From contig JAJCYI010000235.1 of NCBI GenBank assembly GCA_029263015.1, positions 1-39,514 of the forward strand: 39,514 bases of DNA, read 5' to 3'. Every line of letters starts with the position of its first letter. The first letter of the stretch is position 1. This DNA is from Saprospiraceae bacterium (lineage in GTDB: Bacteria > Bacteroidota > Bacteroidia > Chitinophagales > Saprospiraceae). The translations under genes and the position numbers were made by a program. Positions 32,818 through 39,514 of the stretch are shown here, piece by piece. The notes below the pieces were generated by a model. The model ran no database searches and was not told the DNA's origin. It was given only the letters and a program-made list of their open reading frames with translations.

Positions 32818-32861
32818 TAAAAGTAAAAAGTAAAAAGTTGAAAGTAAAAAGTTGAAAGTAA
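32818..32861. repeat. AT-rich short-period tract
   Basis: Repeats of AAAAGT / AAAAAGTTGAAAGT fill the gap between the convergent ctlX and Smr genes. No hairpin is visible. It is one of several such tracts in the window. Confidence 0.6.
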
Positions 32862-32873
32862 GCACACCGGTTT

Positions 32874-33911
32874 TTACAAAATAACTTCGGTAGCACCCCA
32901 GCCATATTTTGGATGAAATTCATTTTTGAAGGTCATAACATCTGGGTTCTTAAATAGACGCGTTGCAATTTCATTTCGCAATTTCCCTTTTCCAACGCCA
33001 TGGATTACAAAAATGCTTGGTGCGCCCAATCGGAGGGCATGAGAAAGGTACACCTCAAAGGCATTTAGTTGGATAGCCAGGATTTCGGCATTTGATAATT
33101 TGGCCGAATCGTCCATTAGCGTTTCGATGTGCAAATCTATTTCTCCTGTGAAATTCGCCAGTCCGCTTGCGTCAACGGCACTCACAGATCGATAATCATC
33201 ACCTTTGTACCAAGTTGGTTTTGCATGTCTTTTGGTATAAGATTCAAGACCTTCTGCTTCCGTTGTTTTTTCTCCAGAAGGCTTCTCGAACAGTTTGTAC
33301 AAGTGCGTTGGTTGGTTCAGCAAAGGGGCCGTCTTCAAGGTTCTAAAGAACGATTTCGCCTTGATTTTCAAAGTCTTGAAATATGGTTGGCCTACTCCTT
33401 CGGTAGTAATCCATTTGATTTGGATTTCAAATTCAGGAGCTTCGTTGAGATCATCGTATTGAAGATCACCAAATTCGATCATTGAAGTTGCTGGAAGTTT
33501 GTCACTCCATGATTCCGTTCGATAATTGAGTAGTAGTTTGATGTCGAAGATGACATCGGATTTCGTATCGTTGAGCAGATAAAGCAGGAATTTTTCGGTC
33601 AGCCCTTCCTTGTTTTCCACTGGCAAAAAAGCCAGTTGTATGCCAAAACTTTTGAGGATGGAATATTGTGTTTCGATTTTGACTGGAGGAGGCTTGAGTA
33701 TCTTCTTTTCCTTTTTTCCTTGTAGTACTTTTGCTTTTACTGGATTTTGTTGGGCTACTTCGGCTCTTATCAAATCCTCTTCAGCGGCAGGAATCTCCAT
33801 GTCATCTTTTGGCAGGTATATACTTATCAAGCCATTGTCAAGACGGGCTTTTACAACGCCTTCATCGCCAGTGTGTAAAAATTTGACTTTTGTGCCGATG
33901 GCAAATAACAT
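32874..33911 (-). CDS. DUF2027 plus Smr-domain protein
   Basis: The 345-residue protein is typical of Bacteroidota. The N-terminal part (FAIGTKVKFLHTGDEGVVKA) is a small beta-barrel-like segment of DUF2027. A beta-sandwich follows (about 80-200), then a linker, and a C-terminal Smr domain (about 255-345) begins with EIDLHIETL and contains FVIHGVGKGKLRNEI (the H-G-x-G-x-G loop) and FHPKYGWGATEVIL. Smr domains bind or nick nucleic acids, as in MutS2. Since MutS itself is not attached, the target here is unknown. A TACATTTG box (minus strand, 33948-33955) sits about 40 nt upstream of the ATG and could be the -7 element. Confidence 0.88.
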   Translation of the reverse strand: MLFAIGTKVKFLHTGDEGVVKARLDNGLISIYLPKDDMEIPAAEEDLIRAEVAQQNPVKAKVLQGKKEKKILKPPPVKIETQYSILKSFGIQLAFLPVENKEGLTEKFLLYLLNDTKSDVIFDIKLLLNYRTESWSDKLPATSMIEFGDLQYDDLNEAPEFEIQIKWITTEGVGQPYFKTLKIKAKSFFRTLKTAPLLNQPTHLYKLFEKPSGEKTTEAEGLESYTKRHAKPTWYKGDDYRSVSAVDASGLANFTGEIDLHIETLMDDSAKLSNAEILAIQLNAFEVYLSHALRLGAPSIFVIHGVGKGKLRNEIATRLFKNPDVMTFKNEFHPKYGWGATEVIL

Positions 33912-34042
33912 AGTTAGATTTGGATTGTGAGTGTATTATGTAACTGCCAAATGTAGCAAAAGAAAAGAAGCTGGGAAAATTGTTAGATATTATTGATCGG
34001 GACAATCAACTTCCAGTCATCAAAATCACCTAATTTCGCCCG

Positions 34043-34690
34043 ATGAATATCCGATGGAAAATTGCCCAACTTTTTGAGGAAGCATGGTGGAAAAGGTATT
34101 TGAAAAACAAATCAGCAGAATCTTATTTTGATTGGAAAATGGCGTATTGGAGCACATTTTTTGGAAAGGAAAAAATTGAAATTGATCCTGGTGAAAAAGT
34201 ACTGGATGCAGGTTGTGGCCCTGCGGGAATTTTTATAGCGATTGAGGATAATGAAGTTTATGCCATCGACCCATTGCTTGATAAATATAAAATGCAACTA
34301 CCTCATTTTCAAGATGAAAGGTATAAAAATGTACATTTTGAATCTACTAAATTGGAAGATTGGGCCAGGCCATCGTATTTCGATAAAGTGTTTTGTTTGA
34401 ATGCCATCAACCATGTAGCAAATTTGAAACTGAGTCTTGAAAATCTCTGTGAATCACTAAAAACAAATGGAGTTTTATACCTTTCCATTGATGCACATAA
34501 TTTCAGGTTTCTCAAAAATTTATTTCGCCTTTTTCCTGGTGATATTTTGCATCCACATCAACTGGATTTAAATGAATATCAAACGCTGCTATTGAATCAG
34601 GACATTAAAATCCAAAAGACCAGCTTGGTGAAAACTGGGTTCATTTTTAATTATTATCTGATAACGGGGGTGAAAACGAGTGATGAGTGA
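34043..34690 (+). CDS. Class I SAM-dependent methyltransferase
   Basis: The 215-residue protein has the Rossmann methyltransferase pattern: motif I KVLDAGCGPAGIFIAI (about 53-68), acidic end of strand 2 in VYAIDPLLDKY, and DKVFCLNAINHVANL as motif IV with LSLENLCESLKTNGVLYLSID after it. The N-terminal helix WWKRYLKNKSAESYFDWK probably helps bind the substrate. The acceptor is unknown; small-molecule or quinone-like substrates are typical of this size. The stop shares one base with the ATG of the queE gene (TGATG), so the two are probably co-transcribed. No typical promoter spacing was found upstream. Confidence 0.85.
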   Translation: MNIRWKIAQLFEEAWWKRYLKNKSAESYFDWKMAYWSTFFGKEKIEIDPGEKVLDAGCGPAGIFIAIEDNEVYAIDPLLDKYKMQLPHFQDERYKNVHFESTKLEDWARPSYFDKVFCLNAINHVANLKLSLENLCESLKTNGVLYLSIDAHNFRFLKNLFRLFPGDILHPHQLDLNEYQTLLLNQDIKIQKTSLVKTGFIFNYYLITGVKTSDE

Positions 34691-35391
34691 TGAGTAATGA
34701 GTCAATCAAGGGGAACTCCAATTTCTCAATTTCTCAATTTCCAATTTCTAAACAGCTTTCTGTGTACAAAGTCAAAGAAATATATTACACCTTACAGGGG
34801 GAAGGTGCTCATGCGGGTCGGCCCGCCGTGTTTTGCAGGTTCACTGGTTGCAACTTGTGGAGTGGGAGAGAGGAAGACAGGAGCAAGGCTGTTTGCCAAT
34901 TTTGCGATACTGACTTTTGGGGCATGGATGGTGAAAATGGGGGGAAATACAATGCCGATAATCTTGCGAAAAAGCTGTGTGAAATTTGGGGTGACATGGA
35001 AAAAGGAAAGCCGTATGTCGTTTGTACCGGTGGCGAACCCCTTCTTCAACTTGATGAAAAGTTGATAGATGCATTTCACCAAGTCGGCTTTGAAGTGGCT
35101 GTTGAAACCAACGGGACTTGTGAAGCTCCAAATGGTTTGGATTGGGTTTGCATGAGTCCCAAAGCTGGAACAGATTTGATTATCGCAAAAGGCGACGAAT
35201 TAAAGTTAGTATTTCCCCAGCCTGGAGTCGAACCTCAGTTATTTGAACAGTTCGATTTTGATCACTTTTATATCCAACCAATGGACGGGTCAAATATTGA
35301 GGAGAACACAAAAATGGCTATTGAATTTTGTCTGAAAAACCCAATGTGGCGGTTGAGTTTGCAGACCCATAAATTGCTGAAAATCCCCTGA
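34690..35391 (+). CDS. queE: 7-carboxy-7-deazaguanine synthase (radical SAM)
   Basis: QueE converts 6-carboxy-tetrahydropterin to 7-carboxy-7-deazaguanine in queuosine biosynthesis. Conserved YTLQGEGAHAGRPAVFCRFTGC binds substrate. The iron-sulfur loop has the expanded C-x14-C-x2-C spacing (CNLWSGREEDRSKAVCQFC, then DTDF) known for a subset of QueE enzymes. CTGGEPLLQ and ETNGT follow as in the family. The start is uncertain: ATG at 34690 adds about 24 residues (SNFSISQFPISKQ) encoded by an AT-rich repeat tract, whereas the GTG at 34762 (VYKVKEIYYTLQGEG) fits the family better. It overlaps the methyltransferase stop by one base, which supports the ATG for coupling. queC, queD and queF are not in the window. 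Confidence 0.92.
   Translation: MSNESIKGNSNFSISQFPISKQLSVYKVKEIYYTLQGEGAHAGRPAVFCRFTGCNLWSGREEDRSKAVCQFCDTDFWGMDGENGGKYNADNLAKKLCEIWGDMEKGKPYVVCTGGEPLLQLDEKLIDAFHQVGFEVAVETNGTCEAPNGLDWVCMSPKAGTDLIIAKGDELKLVFPQPGVEPQLFEQFDFDHFYIQPMDGSNIEENTKMAIEFCLKNPMWRLSLQTHKLLKIP
34719..34750. repeat. AT-rich short-period tract inside the apparent queE start
   Basis: AATTTCTCAATTTCTCAATT and its continuation resemble the tracts at 24707-24740 and 37785-37846. Here it lies within the proposed N-terminal extension of QueE. Confidence 0.6.
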
Positions 35392-35430
35392 TTAGGAATG
35401 TGATTTAATCTCGACTACTTATTTGCAAAC

Positions 35431-36780
35431 TTACGGCAAAAACTCGACCATCAAGCAACTGACTGTCTTAGGGGAAACTTTAAAACGTTCATCTGATCGC
35501 ATGCCAATAATCCAGCAAATTTGCTCGTCGCTTTCCATTATCCAAATTTTTTCTTTTTCCAATCTTGATAATTTTTTATCAGTAAAATAATCCTGCACTT
35601 TTTTATGCTTTCCGTTCATTCCTAGTGGTTGGAAAACATCTCCTTTCTTCCAGTGGCGTATTGTGAGCGGCCAACTCAGTTTTTCTTCATCAAATAGCGC
35701 CGTAGAATTGTTTTTGGGAAGGTGATCAGCGCAGTTATCCAGGGGACGGAAGGTCAATTTCCCATCTGGGATTTCAACTACTGAACCATTTGTGTGATGC
35801 TCGATACTTATGGACGAATCAATGTCGGTTTGTTTATCAACAACTAAACATTCACGATCGACCAGAAGCCTAAAATTTGGTGAATAAAAAAAGATACCAG
35901 ACTGATTATCAATGCTTTGAATAATTTGTTCAGCATGAGAACCATTGAACTCAAAGCCATGGAGCAATTCGTACAAAACGGTTGTGGGAGCGGGGGAAGC
36001 AAGCAGTTTTTTGATTTCTATTTTCCAAATAACCGGGTTGCCAGATTTGTCGGTTTCAATAGTTATCAGGTCATTGCGGAGATTGAGAATTGCATGGTTG
36101 TAAAGTTTTTCTACATCGGCCAAATGGCTAATAGTGACTCCAGCTGACTCCTGAAAATTTGGATTAATACTTTCCAGAACCGGTATTACCTGGTGCCGGA
36201 TTTTGTTCCTTATATATTTGTCACCCATGTTGGAACTGTCTTCCCGGAAAATGATATGGTTGGACTTGGCAAATTCGAGAACCTCTTTTTTTGAGGCAAA
36301 CAATATGGGACGTATGACATTGTTTTGGGTAGGTTGGATACCCCTCATGCCTTTGATCCCCGTTCCTTTTGTGAAATTGAATAGCACCGTTTCGATGTTG
36401 TCATCAAGATGATGGGCTGTTGCCATTTTTTGAAAGCCAATTTTGTGGCAAACTTGGTTCAACCATTTGTATCGCAGTTCCCGGGCAGCCATTTGAATGC
36501 TAATCTTTTGTTCCTTGGCGAAATCTTCCGTTTCAAATTGGGTTGAATAAAAAGGCACTTTCATTTCATCAGCCAAGTCTTCCATAAAAATTTCATCTCC
36601 ATCCGATTCCTCACCACGCAATTTAAAGTTGCAATGGGCAATAGCAAAAGGAAACCCTGTGATCTTAAAAAGATGGCAAAGAACAGTTGAGTCAACCCCT
36701 GCACTGGCAGCTATAAGGGTCTGGTCTCCATCTGAAAGGAGGCTGGTTTCATCTATATATTTTTTGAATCGCTCGATCAT
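35431..36780 (-). CDS. tilS: tRNA(Ile)-lysidine synthase
   Basis: The 449-residue PP-loop ATPase modifies C34 of tRNA-Ile(CAU) to lysidine so that it reads AUA. The ATP-binding motif reads SAGVDSTVL, where SGGxDS is usual, so the second residue is Ala instead of Gly. Other motifs are normal: FAIAHCNFKLRGEESDGDE, ATAHHLDDNIET (PP-loop), GIKGMRGI, and the insertion and C-terminal domains (FNGSHAEQI, IRHWKKGDVFQPLGMNGKHKKVQDYF). The length is typical. It is convergent with queE with a 39-bp gap. The Gly-to-Ala change is conservative and may be lineage-specific. Confidence 0.93.
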   Translation of the reverse strand: MIERFKKYIDETSLLSDGDQTLIAASAGVDSTVLCHLFKITGFPFAIAHCNFKLRGEESDGDEIFMEDLADEMKVPFYSTQFETEDFAKEQKISIQMAARELRYKWLNQVCHKIGFQKMATAHHLDDNIETVLFNFTKGTGIKGMRGIQPTQNNVIRPILFASKKEVLEFAKSNHIIFREDSSNMGDKYIRNKIRHQVIPVLESINPNFQESAGVTISHLADVEKLYNHAILNLRNDLITIETDKSGNPVIWKIEIKKLLASPAPTTVLYELLHGFEFNGSHAEQIIQSIDNQSGIFFYSPNFRLLVDRECLVVDKQTDIDSSISIEHHTNGSVVEIPDGKLTFRPLDNCADHLPKNNSTALFDEEKLSWPLTIRHWKKGDVFQPLGMNGKHKKVQDYFTDKKLSRLEKEKIWIMESDEQICWIIGMRSDERFKVSPKTVSCLMVEFLP

Positions 36781-36891
36781 TATTTTGCCACTTGAATTGA
36801 GTGCTATTCAGGTTTGCAAAAATAAGAAGGTGGGGGAAGAGAAAAAAGCCTGGTATGTTTGACTTGAGCCTTTTGTGGTTCTAATAAATTC

Positions 36892-37117
36892 TTCTCTACT
36901 GTACACTTTCTAAAATTATTCAATTTCCTCTTTTTCAACTGTGACAAATGGTTTGGCATTGCCCGATCAGACCGGCGCTAAGCCGACCCGACCGAACAAT
37001 TTTGAACAGACACACCATTTTCTCCTGTAACAACCTGCTCCAAGGCTCGGTCGGATCGCCTAGGCGGCGGTCCGATCGGAGGTATTTGATAATTTCAAAA
37101 AAGTGTACGGTAGAGAA
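36892..37117. mobile_element. Second foldback element (226 bp)
   Basis: The ends are inverted repeats, TTCTCTACTGTACACTTT at the left (36892-36909) and AAAGTGTACGGTAGAGAA at the right (37100-37117), one mismatch in 18. Imperfect similarity continues through an AAATTAT block on each side. GC-rich inverted arms lie inside (about 36964-36995 with 37047-37079, rich in CCGATC and CCGACC). No ORF is present. A solo copy of the right end occurs at 21754-21768. It lies between tilS and the HExxH lipoprotein gene, ending 7 bp from the latter's stop. Different sequence but the same design as the element at 21783-22024. Confidence 0.7.
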
Positions 37118-37124
37118 ATAAATT

Positions 37125-37622
37125 CTACAAATTGGAGAACAACTCATCTAAATAAGCCACTCTTGTTGCTGAGTTGTAATTGTCAAAGCAATCACCCAAG
37201 CCGCTCCTCATAATGCTGATGCAGGCCCCATTGCTTTTTGCGCCTTCTGTATGTCCTCGGTCTAGATAACAATGCCCCAACTCATGGAAAACCACCATTT
37301 CGCGGACAAGCAACTGGGGAAAGTCATTCCAAAATCCTTTGTCAATAGTAATCTCATTGTCAATTGCAGCGCCGTAAGTGCATTGGCCAGCCACGTGCTC
37401 TTCACCTAATTCTTCAATTTTTCCTATTATATTGGCGTCGGCAAGGTTGATTTGAATACTCCTTAATGCCCCTTGGTATTCAAATTCCTCGAAATAGGTC
37501 TGGAGTTCGGGAGCGACATTTGGGAAAAAGTTAGCTTGTTCCACTATTTCATCCTTTGAGCAGGAAGAAAAGAGAAGGAATAGTAATACAGTGAGGGGGA
37601 AAGAAAATTGGAAATTTCTCAT
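37125..37622 (-). CDS. Putative metalloprotease-like lipoprotein (HExxH)
   Basis: The 165-residue protein starts with a lipoprotein signal (LTVLLFLLFSSCSKDE; Cys after FSS). The body contains VVFHELGHCYLDRGH (about 110-124), a zinc-protease HExxH with a further His eleven residues after the first, as in metzincin-like or DUF-type short proteases. Several cysteines (QCTYGA, GHCYLDRG, GACISIMRSG, LGDCFDN) could form disulfides in the periplasm. The SIMRSG stretch recalls the Met-turn of metzincins. I cannot name a substrate. The size is small for a full protease domain, so it may be a minimal member. Confidence 0.72.
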   Translation of the reverse strand: MRNFQFSFPLTVLLFLLFSSCSKDEIVEQANFFPNVAPELQTYFEEFEYQGALRSIQINLADANIIGKIEELGEEHVAGQCTYGAAIDNEITIDKGFWNDFPQLLVREMVVFHELGHCYLDRGHTEGAKSNGACISIMRSGLGDCFDNYNSATRVAYLDELFSNL

Positions 37623-37784
37623 AACACAAGATTTTTATTGGTTAAAAATGAAAAGCGTTAGATCCTTTCTAAATGTAAACTTGAGCGATGTGTTACGATA
37701 TTTGGTGAGATGGTCAAACTGATGAAAATTTTGATTTGTTGTTTTACCGAACTAAAATTTTCACTTTTAAGTTTGGAGGAGGAT

Positions 37785-37846
37785 TGAAATTAGAAATTGG
37801 GAAATTATCAAACGGCCAATTTTCCAATTCCTCAATTTCCAATATA
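37785..37846. repeat. AT-rich short-period tract before rtcB
   Basis: Repeats built on AAATTAGAAATTGGGAAATT and CCAATTTTCCAATTCCTCAA form an approximate inverted pair of A-rich and T-rich halves. The reading frame of rtcB stays open across it, which would create a false N-terminal extension. Confidence 0.55.
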
Positions 37847-37849
37847 AAA

Positions 37850-39250
37850 ATGGCAAAACTCAAAATAAGGGGAAAAGACTTAAAAAGACTGGGCTACCCA
37901 CAAGGCCCTGCTATCGGAATGGCCATTAATGTGGCACACGAAAATTTTAAGAAAGAAAAAAAGGACGAGGTGCTTGTCATGCTAAAAGAGGTGCTCGACA
38001 ACCATGAAGAATTTGTTGGACACGAAGTATTCGGGCGTATCGTGAAATCCTTGCAATCCAAGCGAAGCAATAAACCTAATGAAATAAAACTCACCGAATC
38101 AGCCATAGATTACAAGACGTATGGACTGATGGGCATTGAAAAAGGCGCAATCGATCAAATGGATGTTGCCGCAAGATTGCCCGTTTCTGTGCAGGCAGCC
38201 CTCATGCCTGATGCCCACCATGGTTACGGCCTCCCGATCGGTGGTGTATTGGCGACTAAAAATTCCGTTATACCTTATGGCGTTGGCATGGACATCGGTT
38301 GCCGAATGTGCCTCACTTTCTATGATCTAAAACCAGTTTTTTTAGCAAAGAACAAATCAAAGCTGAAAGATATTTTGATTGAAAATACGGCTTCTGGATT
38401 CGATGTGCAATCAGTGAAAGGCGATGATCCAGTTTTGGAAAGGAGTGAATTCAAAGAGATTCCATTGGTGAAGACCCTTCAAAACAAGGCATGGAACCAA
38501 TTGGGGTCTTCCGGTTCTGGCAATCATTTCGTGGAGTTCGGTATTGTGGAAATTTTAGACGACAACAACGAATTTGGCGTAGCGGTAGAGGGATACCTGG
38601 CCATTTTGTCGCATTCAGGATCGAGGGGATTGGGAGCGAATATAGCTAGGCATTACACCAAGGTTGCTATGGAAAAATGCCCTTTGCCAAAAGAAGCCAA
38701 GCACCTTGCCTGGCTCGATTTGGGCTCGGAAGAGGGCCAAGAGTATTGGCTGGCCATGACCTTGGCAGGAGACTATGCCTCTGCTTGCCACAACAACATC
38801 CATGATCGACTCAGTAAGGCTTTGGGTGAGACGCCAATCGCACGGGTAGAAAACCACCACAATTTTGCATGGAAAGAAAAACAGGGAGACGGTACCGAAA
38901 TCATTGTCCACCGGAAAGGGGCAACCCCTGCTGGCAAAGGTGTATTAGGTGTAATTCCAGGCTCCATGGTACACCCTGGATTTATTGTCAGGGGAAAAGG
39001 AAATCCTCTATCTATTAATTCCGCCTCTCACGGTGCGGGCAGGCAAATGTCCCGAACAAAAGCAAAAAATTCTACGACCGTGCATGAACTCAAAAAGGTT
39101 TTAAAAGAACATCAAGTGGAATTGATTGGCGGAGGTCTGGATGAAGCACCTCTGGCGTACAAGGATATCAACAGGGTGATGGGGTTTCAGAAGGATTTAG
39201 TGGAAGTTGTTGGTACTTTTATGCCGAAGATTGTGCGGATGAATAGGTGA
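37850..39250 (+). CDS. rtcB: RtcB-family RNA-splicing ligase
   Basis: The 466-residue protein joins RNA 2',3'-cyclic-phosphate (3'-P) ends to 5'-OH ends using GTP and Mn2+. The start is at 37850 (MAKLKIRGKDLKRLGYPQG); upstream in-frame codons lie in the AT-rich tract. Motifs are MPDAHHGYGLPIGGV, GVGMDIGCRM (metal-binding Asp and Cys), GSGNHFVEFG, LSHSGSRGLG, VENHHNFAW (His ligands) and SHGAGRQMSRTKAK, with the guanylylated His in SHGAGR. All metal ligands appear present. No archease gene or rtcA/rtcR neighbour is seen, so the context does not tell whether it serves tRNA repair or stress RNA repair. Confidence 0.95.
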   Translation: MAKLKIRGKDLKRLGYPQGPAIGMAINVAHENFKKEKKDEVLVMLKEVLDNHEEFVGHEVFGRIVKSLQSKRSNKPNEIKLTESAIDYKTYGLMGIEKGAIDQMDVAARLPVSVQAALMPDAHHGYGLPIGGVLATKNSVIPYGVGMDIGCRMCLTFYDLKPVFLAKNKSKLKDILIENTASGFDVQSVKGDDPVLERSEFKEIPLVKTLQNKAWNQLGSSGSGNHFVEFGIVEILDDNNEFGVAVEGYLAILSHSGSRGLGANIARHYTKVAMEKCPLPKEAKHLAWLDLGSEEGQEYWLAMTLAGDYASACHNNIHDRLSKALGETPIARVENHHNFAWKEKQGDGTEIIVHRKGATPAGKGVLGVIPGSMVHPGFIVRGKGNPLSINSASHGAGRQMSRTKAKNSTTVHELKKVLKEHQVELIGGGLDEAPLAYKDINRVMGFQKDLVEVVGTFMPKIVRMNR

Positions 39251-39287
39251 TTTTTTGAGTTTTTGAGTGATGAGTTTTTGAGTTAAG
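39251..39287. repeat. Short-period tract after rtcB
   Basis: Repeats of TTTTTGAGT and GATGAGT follow the rtcB stop. The same GATGAGT unit occurs at the methyltransferase/queE junction (34682-34700). Confidence 0.55.
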
Positions 39288-39370
39288 ATAGAAGTGTCGA
39301 AGATTTATTGCAGAAAATAATACCTCTACGGGCAAGGATTCTAACGATTTTTCGGAGCTCCCTTTATACC

Positions 39371-39514
39371 AACGTGAGTTCTGGATAATAATCCTTGACA
39401 ATCAAGAGCTTATGGCGGTTTCTGTCCTTTGATTGTCCCGTTAGGGACGGAACATGGGTAGCAATGCCAAACCAACGGTATTTTTCGTGCCGTAGGCACG
39501 TAACATTTTCCACG
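39371..39514. mobile_element. Foldback/MITE-like element, copy 2 (cut by window end)
   Basis: 144 bp are visible and match 21783-21926 at 143 positions; the one mismatch is in the loop between GGCGGTTTC and GTCCTTTG. It begins with the same terminal repeat AACGTGAGTTCTGGA. The right half lies outside the window. It is downstream of rtcB, in the same plus-strand orientation as copy 1. Confidence 0.85.

Noticed and set aside
34031-34045. Possible leaderless start of the methyltransferase gene (TAATTTCG 4 bp before the ATG)
   Set aside because: No TTG lies at a usable distance upstream, so the box is probably coincidental in AT-rich DNA.

Overview
The window reads as a chromosomal segment of a member of the Bacteroidota, most likely a Saprospiraceae/Haliscomenobacter-like lineage. 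This is inferred from gene content, not from a database search. The indicators are: type IX secretion (T9SS) cargo with both a type-B gliding-motility-associated C-terminal domain and a type-A sorting domain; a PorP/SprF-family partner; a short RpoD without region 1.1; an S16 with a long acidic tail; a fused DUF2027-Smr protein; and several copies of the Bacteroidota promoter pattern TTG-N19/20-TAnnTTTG. Most of the window is ordinary core genome.

Layout. 1-9.1 kb: glycerophosphodiesterase (-), membrane-anchored class III adenylate cyclase (+), M20 dipeptidase (-), diadenylate cyclase CdaA (-), an unknown secreted protein (+), MiaE-type tRNA hydroxylase (+), RpoD (+) and an unknown membrane-anchored protein (+). 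9.2-18.5 kb: a surface/secretion module made of a 1.9-thousand-residue T9SS cargo with about 13 Ig-like repeats, a PorP/SprF protein and an OmpA/PD40 protein. Hairpin terminators lie after the first and third genes. 18.7-21.3 kb: NhaD Na+/H+ antiporter, a small lipoprotein and rpsP. 21.3-22.1 kb: a gene-free repeat island. 22.1-24.7 kb: a second T9SS cargo (Gly-rich, PKD, type-A sorting domain). 24.7-30.5 kb, mostly minus strand: lnt, two oppositely oriented fragments that look like a broken UPF0175 gene, metG, and an alanine/saccharopine dehydrogenase-like gene. 30.5-31.7 kb: a well-formed promoter with a 45-codon ORF, a terminator, then tmRNA (ssrA). 31.9-39.3 kb: CtlX-like hydrolase, DUF2027-Smr, methyltransferase, QueE, TilS, a HExxH lipoprotein and RtcB.

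Relations between genes. The Ig-repeat protein, PorP/SprF protein and OmpA protein form one co-directional unit, in which the second gene probably helps export or anchor the first. Several genes concern tRNA or translation (MiaE, S16, MetG, tmRNA, QueE, TilS, RtcB), but they are scattered and do not look like one operon. Two enzymes make cyclic-nucleotide signals (cAMP and c-di-AMP).

The non-standard content lies mostly between genes. There are two copies (the second cut by the window end) of a 242-bp foldback element with 15-bp perfect terminal inverted repeats. A second foldback family at 36.9-37.1 kb has a solo end at 21.75 kb. There are short palindromes, and AT-rich short-period tracts that sometimes run into annotated gene starts. 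I see no CRISPR array, prophage, transposase, restriction system or defence island. I found no clear new multi-gene system; the best candidates for something undescribed are the foldback elements, the small ORF upstream of ssrA, and the inverted UPF0175 remnant.
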